A stretch of DNA of 64,000 nucleotides from Duganella lactea. GTDB lineage: Bacteria > Pseudomonadota > Gammaproteobacteria > Burkholderiales > Burkholderiaceae_D. The position numbers and the translations under genes are program-made. Below, one piece after another: positions 7,756 through 16,952 of this stretch (the first letter of the stretch is position 1; every line of letters starts with the position of its first letter). The DNA lies in the NCBI RefSeq assembly GCF_009857505.1, contig NZ_WWCP01000006.1:118474-182473 (forward strand). The letters are read 5' to 3'. The notes below the pieces were generated by a model. That model was not told where the DNA came from. It was given only the letters and a program-made list of their open reading frames with translations, and did not search any database.

Positions 7756-10190
7756 TGGCCGACGCCACCACTCCCCCATCGGCGCGCCCTGCGCCACGTC
7801 GCTTGCCCCAGCAGCCCTACGGCGCGCTGGCCGGCCGGCGTAGCGCCGGCATTATGTTCACGCTGACGGTACTGGCAGTCCTGTGCGGGCTTCAGGCGCT
7901 TGCGCTGCTGCGCGCGCCCGGCGCGTGGCTGCCATCCGCCATTACCGTCACGCTCTCCGCTGGCGACAACATCACCTTAGGCCAGCACGAACTGGCGGCG
8001 CCACAGACGGATCGCCGTCAACTGTCCCTCAGCCGCGATACGCATGGCGGCTGGATGCTGCGTAACCTCAGCGCATACAGGCCGGTGGTGCTGATGCGAG
8101 ACGCGGCCGAGCAACGCATGGGCAGCACGGCGCTACAGGGCTTGCAAGGGTTCCAGATCGACGGCGCGGTGTTCGCGGTGCGCTCGGCCGATGCAAAAAC
8201 CGTGACCTTCGCCCGCGACGGCCATGAATGGCGCTACGACGGCTCGGTGTTGTATCGCGATGGACGCCAGCAGGCCAGTTGTCCGGAATCGCGTCTGTCC
8301 ACCAGAATGGTAGCGGCGTGGAATCGCACGATGCCGCTGCCAGTGACGATCGCGCGTCCACTCAGCTTCGGCGGCAACCTCTATTGCGACAACCGGCTTG
8401 GCCTGGCGCAGGTAACGCCTGGCGCGGTGCAGATCGCCCGCGTGAACGGTAGCTTGCAGCTCTCTGCCGGCAATCCGGACGGCGACCGCGCCGCCTTGCA
8501 GGTCCTCAGCAGCGCCGGACCGCGGGAGTTGAGCAAGCAGGAAGCATCACTGGCCGGCGTGAACGCAATCGCGGTCGGCCGCACGCGCTTCCATCTGTCG
8601 GCCAGCGGCGATCAACTGACGCTGACGCCGAGCCGCCACGTCAAGCTATTCAGCGAGCCTGAACTCAAGCTGCCGCCTCAGGTCCGTTGGAACTGGCAGC
8701 AGCGCTCTCTATGGAGCGGCGCCCATGTGGACGCCGTCTGGATCGGCCTCGCCATCGGCGCAGTTGGTCTGGCAATCGGCGCACTGGCCCGCATCGCGGC
8801 AAGCATGAGCCCGGGCACGACCGCGCCGTGGAGCGCGCGCGCGGCGCTAGCCGGCGCGTGGTTGGCGACAGCCAGCTCGCTGGCGGCCGGCCTGATCGCG
8901 CTGATTTTACAGCGGGCCGGCCATCCGCCCAGCGCCGCATGCTCGCTGGTGCTGGGTGCCAGTGCGCTGCTGCTATGGCTTGCGCTGCCGGGCCGCCTGA
9001 CACTGGCGACGGCCGCCGGCGCCATTCTGCTGGCAGCCGGCCTGCTGGCGCAACTGGAACTCGGCCTCGCCGCACCAGAATCATCCTGGTTACGCTTCTA
9101 TCAAAAGAGCGCCGCGATGCTCGCCATGGGCGCGGGCTTTGGCGGCATGCTCCGACTGCTGGCACAACACTTGATGGCTCGCGGCACCCGCTTGGCACAA
9201 CGCAGCATCGAATGGATACTGGCGCTGTTCGCCGCCGTGGCATTGGCAGCGCTGGCCGCTCAAGTCCTGTGGGGCGACGAAACCGGCGTCTTCGACCTGC
9301 AGCCGGTGGAACTGGCCAAGCTGGCACTGACCGCCCTCACCGCCCACTGCCTGGCGCTGCGGTTCAACTGGCACAACGGGCCGCAGCGACTGGCCGAGCA
9401 CGGCGCCCGCTGGCTGCAACTGATCGCGCCCGCGCTGCTGTTCCTCGCCCTGCTTGGCCTCGCGCTGGTGCAGGTGGACGACTTCTCGCCACTGATCCTG
9501 CTGCTGGTGTGGAGCACCGGCATGGGGCTCGCCTACGCGCTCGCCGCCGGCAATCGCCTGCTGGCCGCGCTGCTGATCTGCGGCGCGATGAGCGCCATCG
9601 TCGCCATCGCCGGCCTGCGCGTGGCCGGCACCGATGACCTGATCCGCTGGGGTTTCTACGCCGACCGCTTTCTGGTCTGGCTCAATCCCGCCGAACATCC
9701 GCACACCGGCCAGCAACTGCTGCTGGGCGCACGCGCCATCGGTGAAGGCGGCTGGCTTGGCGCCGACCACTGGCTCGGCCTGCGCGCGCTCGGCCAGTCC
9801 GCAGGCGGCGCGGTCAACATCCCCGCCGTGCAGGACGACTTTGCGGCGTCCTTCTTCCTCAACCGCCACGGACTGCTGGGAGGACTGCTGCTGTGGACCG
9901 TGCAAGCCGCCTTCCTCTGCGGGATCGTGCTGGCCGCAACGCACGCCCATCGCGGCGGCGTCCAGGCCCGCAACTTCCACCACGCCTGGCTCGGACGCTT
10001 CCGCTACTTCGCCCTGTGCGGCGGCGCCGCCTTCGTGTTCGCGCACTTCCTGCTGTCGTGGGGGACCAACCTGGCGATCTTTCCCATCATGGGGCAGCCG
10101 ATGAGTTTTCTATCGGCCGGCGGCAGCCACCTGCTGTTTTTCCTCTGCCCCCTGCTTACCTTCGTTGCGATATCTACTGAAGGAGTCTGA
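7752..10190 (+). CDS. SEDS-family (RodA/FtsW/SpoVE) peptidoglycan glycosyltransferase with extra periplasmic domain
   Basis: An 812-residue multi-pass protein. After a first helix (about residues 33-54) comes a roughly 250-residue beta-rich segment that should lie outside the cytoplasm, then about ten more helices. SEDS signatures are present: QPVELAKL (Glu520), PAVQDDFAASFF, where Asp696 matches the catalytic Asp of RodA (HTDF), and GQPMSFLSAGGSHLL near the end. SEDS proteins polymerise lipid II into glycan strands with a class B PBP partner. Twice the usual SEDS length because of the N-terminal insert. It overlaps the kinase by 4 bases and precedes the FhaA-like gene by 3. Confidence 0.85.
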   Translation: MMADATTPPSARPAPRRLPQQPYGALAGRRSAGIMFTLTVLAVLCGLQALALLRAPGAWLPSAITVTLSAGDNITLGQHELAAPQTDRRQLSLSRDTHGGWMLRNLSAYRPVVLMRDAAEQRMGSTALQGLQGFQIDGAVFAVRSADAKTVTFARDGHEWRYDGSVLYRDGRQQASCPESRLSTRMVAAWNRTMPLPVTIARPLSFGGNLYCDNRLGLAQVTPGAVQIARVNGSLQLSAGNPDGDRAALQVLSSAGPRELSKQEASLAGVNAIAVGRTRFHLSASGDQLTLTPSRHVKLFSEPELKLPPQVRWNWQQRSLWSGAHVDAVWIGLAIGAVGLAIGALARIAASMSPGTTAPWSARAALAGAWLATASSLAAGLIALILQRAGHPPSAACSLVLGASALLLWLALPGRLTLATAAGAILLAAGLLAQLELGLAAPESSWLRFYQKSAAMLAMGAGFGGMLRLLAQHLMARGTRLAQRSIEWILALFAAVALAALAAQVLWGDETGVFDLQPVELAKLALTALTAHCLALRFNWHNGPQRLAEHGARWLQLIAPALLFLALLGLALVQVDDFSPLILLLVWSTGMGLAYALAAGNRLLAALLICGAMSAIVAIAGLRVAGTDDLIRWGFYADRFLVWLNPAEHPHTGQQLLLGARAIGEGGWLGADHWLGLRALGQSAGGAVNIPAVQDDFAASFFLNRHGLLGGLLLWTVQAAFLCGIVLAATHAHRGGVQARNFHHAWLGRFRYFALCGGAAFVFAHFLLSWGTNLAIFPIMGQPMSFLSAGGSHLLFFLCPLLTFVAISTEGV

Positions 10191-10193
10191 ATC

Positions 10194-11717
10194 ATGCCGA
10201 CCTATGTTCAACACGCCGTCCTGGGGCGCATTCCGGACGTATTCAACGCCGAAGCGATCTGGCAGGCGCCGGGCCTGTCGCTGTTCTCGCGCCGCCCGCT
10301 GCTGCGCGACCTGCTGGAACGCAGTCCGCGCGAGCACAAAGGCCGCGCCGCCACCCGCTGCTTCTCGCACGTGACGCTGATGCTGCCGCAGGAAGATGTC
10401 GATGACGACTACCACCTGAGTCGCGGCGCCCGCGCGCGCGATCTGGCGCAAACGCTAGCGGCATTGCATCAAAAGGACTTCGGCGACCTGCTCGGTGGTG
10501 ATCAGGTGCGCTATGACGTGGTGGGCACGGAGGCGCTGGCGCCCGGCGAAATCGAGGTCAAGTTCGGCCACGCCGTGTATCTGCCCGCGCCCGGCGAGAA
10601 AATTCTCTACAACGTCAACGTCTCGCGCGACAGCGCCATCTGGCATCCGGTATGCCCGGTCTACCCCAGTCAGCGCCTGGCGCTGATCGGCGGCGAAGGC
10701 GGTGAAGCCAGCGCCGTGGCGCAGGTCTGGCCATTCGGCCCGGACGCCGCGCTGCTGCTCCTCAACGATGGCCCGGACGCGCCGCCGGTGCTGCAAATGC
10801 GTCCCAAGGACGCCTTCGACTGCCGCTACGATCCGCGCAGCGGCTACTACACCATCAAGTCGCTGCGCGAGCCGCAAGGCGGCCAGCGGCTGCTGGTGAA
10901 AGTCGTCCGCGCCTCGACGCTGCCGGCGCGCGTACCGTCGCAAACCGCGCCGTCCAACAAACCAGCCGTGTGGCAAAGCCGCGCTGGTGCGGCGCCGATC
11001 GACCTGACCGCCGTACCAGCAGCCGCCAGCCACAAACCGGCCAACCGCGCCGGCGAAAGCGACGCCACCTACGCACCGGTATCCCCGCAGCGCGTCTCGC
11101 TGGTGGCACTGGCGCTGCCGCGTTTGAGCCGCTATCGCGACACCGGCGCGCAGTCGCTGGAGCTGCCGTTCGACCGGGCGCTCGCACTGTCGGCCAACGG
11201 ACAGCCGGCCATTACCCTGGCGGTGGACGCGACCGACGATTTGTACGCCTGCACGACGGAAGGCCGGCAGCGCATCGACGCCCCGGCCACCTTTGCGCCA
11301 GTCGATGCGCGCGCCCTGCGCCTGCTGCCCGCCGCCCCTGAAATGGCGGACCGCTATCGCGCCGTGGTCTGCCTGCCGGAACCGGTCAGCGCCGGCGTCG
11401 CCACCGGCGTGCGCTTCAGCTTTGGCCGCAACTCGCCGATGCTGGCGTCCCTGCGGCTGCTGGACTCCCCACGTTTCATCAAGCGCGCCGAAGGTGTCTG
11501 CACCGCCAGCGCCGACCGCATCGGCTTGTCGCGCAACGCTTTCAGTTTTGAAGCGACCGACAAGGGGTACACCATTGCCCGCCAGAGCGCGACGCAAGCG
11601 CTGTACCACCTGGACGACAAGCTGCAATTCGTCGCCGGCATCGGTGATGCCCCGTACCTGCTGCCGCACGGCCACCATCTGGTCGCCGGCCACTACGTGC
11701 TGCGCTTCGAGGCTTGA
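10194..11717 (+). CDS. FhaA-like protein (DUF3662-like N-terminus, C-terminal FHA-like domain)
   Basis: A 507-residue soluble protein. Residues 30-130 resemble the FhaA N-terminal (DUF3662) domain: LFSRRPLLRDLLER, then a SHVTLMLPQED strand, a helix, and VRYDVVGTEALAPGEIEVKF. The middle (about 230-320) is a Pro/Ala-rich linker. The last 100 residues have FHA character (GLSRNAFSFEATDKGYTIAR). In mycobacteria FhaA binds the phosphorylated lipid II flippase. A strong AAGGAG site and a 3-base gap couple it to the SEDS gene. Both domain calls are by eye; the FHA lacks a clear RH and may not bind phosphothreonine. Confidence 0.55.
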   Translation: MPTYVQHAVLGRIPDVFNAEAIWQAPGLSLFSRRPLLRDLLERSPREHKGRAATRCFSHVTLMLPQEDVDDDYHLSRGARARDLAQTLAALHQKDFGDLLGGDQVRYDVVGTEALAPGEIEVKFGHAVYLPAPGEKILYNVNVSRDSAIWHPVCPVYPSQRLALIGGEGGEASAVAQVWPFGPDAALLLLNDGPDAPPVLQMRPKDAFDCRYDPRSGYYTIKSLREPQGGQRLLVKVVRASTLPARVPSQTAPSNKPAVWQSRAGAAPIDLTAVPAAASHKPANRAGESDATYAPVSPQRVSLVALALPRLSRYRDTGAQSLELPFDRALALSANGQPAITLAVDATDDLYACTTEGRQRIDAPATFAPVDARALRLLPAAPEMADRYRAVVCLPEPVSAGVATGVRFSFGRNSPMLASLRLLDSPRFIKRAEGVCTASADRIGLSRNAFSFEATDKGYTIARQSATQALYHLDDKLQFVAGIGDAPYLLPHGHHLVAGHYVLRFEA

Positions 11718-11722
11718 GCACC

Positions 11723-12193
11723 ATGGACGCCGCCAACCTCAACGCCATCGCCGCATTCACGGCGGGCCTGATCGTTACGCTGTTCCTGGCGGCCTACCTG
11801 ACGCCGCGCGCGTGGTGGCGCCGTCCGAACGCGCGCGCGCTGTGTATCATGCTGACCGGCGCATGGGGATTCGGCAGCCTGATACTGTACGCCACGCACA
11901 GCGCATACGCCGTCGCCGCAGCACCGGCGAAGAATGAGGTAACCACGTCGGCCAGCACGCCCGTCAATCCCGGCACACTCACCGCCGGCCTACCGTTCCA
12001 CGTCCACCGCGACCTGAATCTGCGCTCCGCCCCCGGCGTGCAGGCCGGCCGCGTGACCACCGTGCCCGCCGGCGCCGAGGTCACGCCGACCGGCGCGCGC
12101 GACGGCGACTGGTGGCAAGTGCAAACCATCATCGACGGCAGCGTCAGCACCGGCTGGGTCAGCAGCCTGTGGTTGCGCAGGAGTGGCGAATGA
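11723..12193 (+). CDS. Membrane-anchored bacterial SH3 domain protein
   Basis: A 156-residue protein with two hydrophobic helices (about residues 10-28 and 42-65) and a C-terminal SH3b domain (residues 93-153: LNLRSAPG, ...GDWWQVQT..., GWVSSLWL). SH3b domains in exported proteins often bind peptidoglycan. The ATG at 11723 has GAGG 10 bases upstream; a TTG at 11714 overlapping the previous stop is an alternative. Its stop overlaps the PP2C start (ATGA). Topology would place the SH3b domain on the periplasmic side if the first helix inserts N-in, which fits a wall-sensing role (inference). Confidence 0.75.
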   Translation: MDAANLNAIAAFTAGLIVTLFLAAYLTPRAWWRRPNARALCIMLTGAWGFGSLILYATHSAYAVAAAPAKNEVTTSASTPVNPGTLTAGLPFHVHRDLNLRSAPGVQAGRVTTVPAGAEVTPTGARDGDWWQVQTIIDGSVSTGWVSSLWLRRSGE

Positions 12194-13266
12194 TCCACAC
12201 TCTCCCCACCGCCGCCGGCGGTTTTTCGGCTAAGCTGTGGTCTTTCGCCTCCCGCACCACGCCGCCCGCATCGATGACACACATCACCGACCATCTGAAC
12301 TTCGGCCCCTCGCTGGACGTCGCCGCCCGCAGCGCCGCCAGCATCAGCAAGCTGCAGGAGCCGGAAAATCAGGACAACCTGCTCATCATCGACGCCGACG
12401 GCGCCGCCGTCCTGCTGCGCGACCAGCAGCCGCACACCACCACCGTGCCGGCCTGGCCGCAAGGCCACGTGCGCCTCGCTGTCCTCGACGGCATGGGCGG
12501 CCACGGTCACGGACGCGAGGCCGCCGAGGCGGTAGCCAGCGGCCTGCTGCGCATCCCCGCCTGCGTCACGCCGGAAGAACTGGGCGCGTACCTCGACCAA
12601 CTGCACTACGAACTGCAAACGCACTTCAGCCGCCCGGACGATCACGACACCTTCCGCCGTCCCGGCACCACGCTCACGCTACTGGAAATCCCGCCTGGCG
12701 GGGCGCCACTGCTGTTCCACGCCGGCGACTCGCGGCTGTACGAAATCACGCCGCACGCCGCCACACCGCTGACGGTCGATCACGTTCCGGCCACCGCCTT
12801 CGCCATGCATGGGCTGCTGGGCGAGGACGAATGGCGGCAACAGGTGCATGGCGAGCACCGCGCGCAGATTTCGCAGGCCTACATTCTGGGCAATGCCTTC
12901 GCCAACCCGCAAACCCTGGACGACGGCCTGCTGCCGTTGGACGCCTCCAACCTGCCGCCCTTCCTGCGCCAACTGGCAGACCGCCGCGCCGTGGAAGTGA
13001 GCGCCGACGCGACCTACCTGCTGGCCACCGATGGCTTCTGGTCCTGCGCCCGCCCGCAGCCATGGATCGCGCGCTGGCCGCAACTGCTGGCCGGATCGGC
13101 GGCGACGGCGCTCGACGCGCTGTTCCGGGACTACGCGCACAACCCGCCGCCCCAGCTCCACATCGACAACCTGAGCGCCATCGTGATCCGCTTCGCGCCG
13201 CCCGACAACACCGGCAATATTGACGAAACAGCACTACCCACAGCACCAATTGCGTCGCATTTTTGA
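12190..13266 (+). CDS. PP2C-type Ser/Thr protein phosphatase
   Basis: A 358-residue soluble phosphatase. The PP2C metal-binding and core motifs occur in order: PENQDNLL, AVLDGMGGHGHG, RPGTTLTLLE, HAGDSRLY, LLATDGFW and a final DNLSAIVIRF. Bacterial PP2C enzymes reverse Ser/Thr phosphorylation by kinases of the same locus, as PstP does in Actinobacteria. ATG at 12190 overlaps the SH3 gene stop (ATGA) and has a strong AGGAG site. A 20-50 residue N-terminal tail precedes the catalytic fold. It has no membrane anchor, unlike PstP. Confidence 0.9.
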   Translation: MIHTLPTAAGGFSAKLWSFASRTTPPASMTHITDHLNFGPSLDVAARSAASISKLQEPENQDNLLIIDADGAAVLLRDQQPHTTTVPAWPQGHVRLAVLDGMGGHGHGREAAEAVASGLLRIPACVTPEELGAYLDQLHYELQTHFSRPDDHDTFRRPGTTLTLLEIPPGGAPLLFHAGDSRLYEITPHAATPLTVDHVPATAFAMHGLLGEDEWRQQVHGEHRAQISQAYILGNAFANPQTLDDGLLPLDASNLPPFLRQLADRRAVEVSADATYLLATDGFWSCARPQPWIARWPQLLAGSAATALDALFRDYAHNPPPQLHIDNLSAIVIRFAPPDNTGNIDETALPTAPIASHF

Positions 13267-13360
13267 TACCCGCACAGACGGCATTAAAAAATGGTTGCAA
13301 AGTTTGCCAAACACCGTGAAAACCGCATAAACTGACGGGTATTCCTTCGGTCGGTTTGTC

Positions 13361-14899
13361 ATGAAAAAATGCAGTAATGCCCAGCACCCGCATTGCACTT
13401 TCTGGGTCTTGCCCGGAGCGCACACCTGCGAAGGCGGCCACGCCCAAGCGGAGCCCTCCAGCTTCGATCTGCTGACTGCCTTGCGTTCTACCCGTGCCGC
13501 CTCGCCGGCCACGGTGCTGGATGTCGTCCCTGCCCAATCGCCAGCCGTCGAACCGTCCCACAACTACGCCCGCCCGCACCAGCGCGCCCAAGCCGCCCGT
13601 CCGCAAGTGCACATCAGCGGCTTCGACCCGCGCGCCGCCGGCGGCCGGCAAACGCTGAAGATGGAACTGCGCGGCATGCCCGAGGCCTGCGCGCCGCAAC
13701 TGACGCTGCAACTGCAATCGGACCTGATTCCCCACGGCGCGGCGCGCCAGCACTTCGTGCGCGCCGTCGGTGGCGAATGGCGACCGGTGTTCGCCGAGTT
13801 TTCGTCGCGCGGCAGGGAGCATGGCCAGTACCAGATCAGCATCGAGCTGCTTAGCCAGCATCCCGGCATGGCGGCGCGCAAATGGGTGTGCACCTTCGTC
13901 ATCCTGGTGCCGCGCCTGGACGCCACGCTGACCGAAATTCACCGCATCTTCCTCAGCACCCACAAGAACGTGCGCGTGATGGCGGACGACGCCTCGATTG
14001 CCCGCGTCAGCGCGCAAGGCGGCGACAGCCTCGATATCGATGTCACGGCCCGCAACGCCGGCATCGCCCATCTGGACCTGAACGCGCCGTCCGGCAAGGT
14101 GGACCTGGGCTTCTCGACCATCGCCTGGGATGAGGACCTGATCGAAATCGATATGCCGCAAGCGGTAGCGGTGCATCCGCACGCCAGCCGCGCCGCGTCG
14201 CTGGTCAACGCCGCGCCCGAAGCCGGCGCGCAGCGCCAGATCCGCCTGTTCGCGATGGAAGAATGCGTGATCGGCCGCTTCGAACTGGTCGATCCGGAAT
14301 CGGATGTCATGCTGACCCACTACACGGCGGACGGCCAGGACACCAATGGCCTCACGCGCCGCCTGTCCGGCCGCCATGCCGTCATCCGCCGCTCCGGCCT
14401 GGGATTTGAAATTGAGGATGTGTCGCGCTACGGCATCCTGCTCGATGGCGTCTGGCCGGGCAAGCACAAGCCAACCGCGCTGCGGCTTGGCATGCGGATC
14501 GAATTCAGCGCCAGCATCAAGGGCATCGTGACGTTGTCGGTGTCGGCCATCATGCCGCATGGCGTGATCCTGCACCGCGTTGACCACGGCGCCAATGCCG
14601 AGTGCTTCTGCCTGCTGGCGCCGGACACGCATCCCGGCTATCCGGTCAAATCGTTCGCCGCCGCGCCGCATGCGGCCGCGCTGCCGCTGATGTTCCACCG
14701 CGACGGCGGCTTCTGGCACCTGGACCAGTTGACCGGCAAGGAAACCGCGCTGGCGCCAACCGTCCCGCTGGATAAACTGAGCCGCGTGCCGCGTCACACC
14801 CGCTTCGCCAGCGATCCGTATCCGGAACACTGGATCATCCGCACCAGCGGCAACGATATCTACAGCACGGTGGCGGCGAACGCCATGTCCACCGCCTGA
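13361..14899 (+). CDS. FHA-domain protein with Cys/His-rich N-terminus
   Basis: A 512-residue protein. The N-terminus has a Cys/His cluster (C4, C12, C23 with interleaved His) that may be a degenerate zinc ribbon. Residues 75-300 form a beta-rich region of unknown type. A canonical FHA follows at about 300-400: CVIGRFE, LSGRHAVIRR (the Ser-x-Arg-His signature) and VSRYGILLDG. FHA domains bind phosphothreonine, so this is the likely reader of the locus kinases. It follows the PP2C gene after 94 bases and has a weak ribosome-binding site, so it may have its own promoter. The C-terminal ~100 residues are unassigned. Confidence 0.82.
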   Translation: MKKCSNAQHPHCTFWVLPGAHTCEGGHAQAEPSSFDLLTALRSTRAASPATVLDVVPAQSPAVEPSHNYARPHQRAQAARPQVHISGFDPRAAGGRQTLKMELRGMPEACAPQLTLQLQSDLIPHGAARQHFVRAVGGEWRPVFAEFSSRGREHGQYQISIELLSQHPGMAARKWVCTFVILVPRLDATLTEIHRIFLSTHKNVRVMADDASIARVSAQGGDSLDIDVTARNAGIAHLDLNAPSGKVDLGFSTIAWDEDLIEIDMPQAVAVHPHASRAASLVNAAPEAGAQRQIRLFAMEECVIGRFELVDPESDVMLTHYTADGQDTNGLTRRLSGRHAVIRRSGLGFEIEDVSRYGILLDGVWPGKHKPTALRLGMRIEFSASIKGIVTLSVSAIMPHGVILHRVDHGANAECFCLLAPDTHPGYPVKSFAAAPHAAALPLMFHRDGGFWHLDQLTGKETALAPTVPLDKLSRVPRHTRFASDPYPEHWIIRTSGNDIYSTVAANAMSTA

Positions 14900-14909
14900 T
14901 CCTTCTCTT

Positions 14910-15791
14910 TTAGGCCAAAGGCTTTTTGGGCGGCAGCGGAATCCAGTCCGTCTCTCCCGGCACCTTGCCAAAGCGCTGCGCTTCCCAGTCCTCCGCCGCC
15001 TGCGCGATGCGTTCCTTGCGCGACGAAACGAAGTTCCAGTACATGAAGCGATGACCGTCCAGCGGCTCGCCGCCAATCACCACGAAGCGCGCTTCGGTGT
15101 TGGCTTTCACGCGCTGCGGGCCGGCGGTGTTCAGCAAGGCCATGGTGTGCAGCGCCAGCGGTGCGCCGTCGATTTCCAGCTCGCCGACAATCGGGTAGAT
15201 CGCCGCTTCCGCCGGCAGGTTGGCCAGCACTAATTCATGGCCGGTCTGCAGCACCACGTCCAGATACAGCGTCTGGCTGTAGGTCTGCACCGGCGAGGTC
15301 TGGCCGAAGGCCGAGCCAATCAGCACGCGCACCTTGGCGCCGTCCACCTTCAACTCGGGAATCGCGTCGGCGGGCGTGTGGCAAAAGCCCGGCGCCTCCT
15401 CCTCGTGCGCCACCGGCAGCGCGGCCCACAGTTGCAGGCCGTGTGTGCGGTGTGGCTTGCCGACCAGATCCTGCGGCGTGCGCTCGGAGTGGACGATGCC
15501 GCTGCCGGCCGTCATCCAGTTGACGGCACCCGGCTCGATGCGCTGGAAAGTACCAAGGCTGTCGCGGTGATCCATCGCGCCTTCAAACAGATACGTCACG
15601 GTGGCCAGGCCGATGTGCGGGTGCGGACGCACGTCGTGGTCGGCATCCAGCGGCACATCGACGGGACCAAAGTGGTCGAAGAAAATGAACGGGCCGACCG
15701 CCTGTTTGACGGCCGATGGCAAATAGCGGCGCACCATCAGGCCACCGCCCAGGTCTTTTTCGTGGCCCTTCAGCAGATTCGAGATGCTCAT
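14910..15791 (-). CDS. Pirin-family bicupin protein (first of two)
   Basis: A 293-residue pirin. The N-terminal cupin carries the metal-binding motif PHPHIGLATVTYLFEG with MDHRDSLG and later the IVHSERT motif; the C-terminal cupin is less conserved. Family members are iron-binding, some acting as quercetinases or redox regulators. The start at 15791 is chosen because the protein then begins directly with the conserved pirin N-terminus; the open frame extends further upstream through non-homologous sequence. It follows the OsmC gene with only a 5-base gap, so the two form an operon with an oxidative-stress flavour. Confidence 0.9.
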   Translation of the reverse strand: MSISNLLKGHEKDLGGGLMVRRYLPSAVKQAVGPFIFFDHFGPVDVPLDADHDVRPHPHIGLATVTYLFEGAMDHRDSLGTFQRIEPGAVNWMTAGSGIVHSERTPQDLVGKPHRTHGLQLWAALPVAHEEEAPGFCHTPADAIPELKVDGAKVRVLIGSAFGQTSPVQTYSQTLYLDVVLQTGHELVLANLPAEAAIYPIVGELEIDGAPLALHTMALLNTAGPQRVKANTEARFVVIGGEPLDGHRFMYWNFVSSRKERIAQAAEDWEAQRFGKVPGETDWIPLPPKKPLA

Positions 15792-15796
15792 GATAT

Positions 15797-16195
15797 TCAG
15801 CCCAGGACGGTGGTCACTTCGGTGGTCACGGAGGTCATCAGCTTGTGGACCGGGCATTTCTGCGCGGCCGACAGCAGTTCGGCGCGTTGGGTCTCGGTCA
15901 GGTCGCCGCTCAGGTGCAGCGTGGCGGCCAGGCGGTAGGTACCCTGGCGCTCTTCGCTGGCGTCGCGCTCCATGCTCACTTCCACATGCTCCAGCGGGAT
16001 GTTCTTGCGCTTGGCGTACCACACCACGGTCAGCGCCTTGCAGGCGCTTAGCGCGGCGTCGTACAGGTCATGCGGCGATGGGCCGGCGTCGTTGCCGCCC
16101 TCTTCCACCGAGCCGTCGGTGGAGATGATGTGATTGCGCACATGAACGATGTGGCGCATCGGCAGGGATTGATCGCGCAGGGCTTTGATAGTCAT
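15797..16195 (-). CDS. OsmC-family peroxiredoxin-like protein
   Basis: A 132-residue OsmC/YhfA-like protein. The family pattern is visible: the first catalytic Cys in AALSACKALTVVWYAKRKN, the strand HVEVSMERD, and the second Cys in AAQKCPVHKLM. OsmC proteins reduce organic hydroperoxides with a Cys pair. It is the promoter-proximal gene of a two-gene operon with a pirin and is divergent from the GNAT gene at 16311. The ribosome-binding site is weak. Confidence 0.9.
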   Translation of the reverse strand: MTIKALRDQSLPMRHIVHVRNHIISTDGSVEEGGNDAGPSPHDLYDAALSACKALTVVWYAKRKNIPLEHVEVSMERDASEERQGTYRLAATLHLSGDLTETQRAELLSAAQKCPVHKLMTSVTTEVTTVLG

Positions 16196-16310
16196 TCTGT
16201 GTTCCTTGATGGCGTTAAATCAGAACCGACAATGTACACCAGTTGCACTCCGCACGCATGTAGGTCAGACTTTGGTTGGAAACGGTCGTTTAACTGAATA
16301 TTGAAACCAA

Positions 16311-16952
16311 ATGGATAACGTGAGTCCGCAACTGTTGGCAAGCTGGCTGTCGGCCCGCTCGCTCGCGCGCGGCTTGCCCGCGCCGGTGCCGGATCGCGGC
16401 GGCCTGCGTGTGGATACCGGCTTGCCGGCGGAACGGCGGCGCCATGTCTTCGCCGGTCCAGATCAAGGCATCAGCGCGCTGGCGCGGGACATCAATGAGC
16501 CGCATGTGTTCATCAAGATGTGCGGCCCGCGCGAACAATTGCTGTCGCGTGTGACGCCACGCTGGCACCTGCATCCGACCGCGTATCTGATGACGAAACC
16601 AGCGGGCATCAATCCCGTGCCATCGCTACCGCCAGGCTATTGGCTGAAGCTGACGACCGATGCCGGTGTGATCAGCGCGCGCATTTTTACCGAAAACGAT
16701 ATACCGGTCGCCAGCGGCTGCGCGGTGGAACATGAAGGCGTGTTCATATTCGACCGCATCACGGTCGACGTCATGCACCGGCAACAGGGATTGGGCGCCG
16801 CCCTGATGGCGGCGCTGGGAACGGCGCAGCGGTCGCAGGCGGCGCAACGCGTGCTGGTCGCGACCGAAATGGGCCGCGCCCTGTACTCCACGCTGGGCTG
16901 GCATGTGCTATCGCCGTATTCGACGGTGGCGCTTACGCCACCGAACGAATAA
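16311..16952 (+). CDS. GNAT N-acetyltransferase
   Basis: A 213-residue protein. The C-terminal half is a GNAT fold with the acetyl-CoA loop RQQGLGAALMAAL and a late LYSTLGWHVLS motif. The N-terminal 90 residues are a family-specific extension with no clear domain. No ribosome-binding site stands out. Its last 20 bases overlap the end of the convergent yjjG gene. The substrate is unknown. Confidence 0.82.
   Translation: MDNVSPQLLASWLSARSLARGLPAPVPDRGGLRVDTGLPAERRRHVFAGPDQGISALARDINEPHVFIKMCGPREQLLSRVTPRWHLHPTAYLMTKPAGINPVPSLPPGYWLKLTTDAGVISARIFTENDIPVASGCAVEHEGVFIFDRITVDVMHRQQGLGAALMAALGTAQRSQAAQRVLVATEMGRALYSTLGWHVLSPYSTVALTPPNE

Noticed and set aside
12746..15076. 776-residue leftward open frame opposite PP2C and FHA genes
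   Set aside because: Arg/Ala/Gly-rich translation without any motif; the opposite strand encodes a PP2C and an FHA protein with complete signatures.
15792..16022. Upstream extension of the pirin reading frame
   Set aside because: The added 77 residues overlap the OsmC gene on the same strand and show no pirin homology; the start at 15791 matches the family N-terminus.
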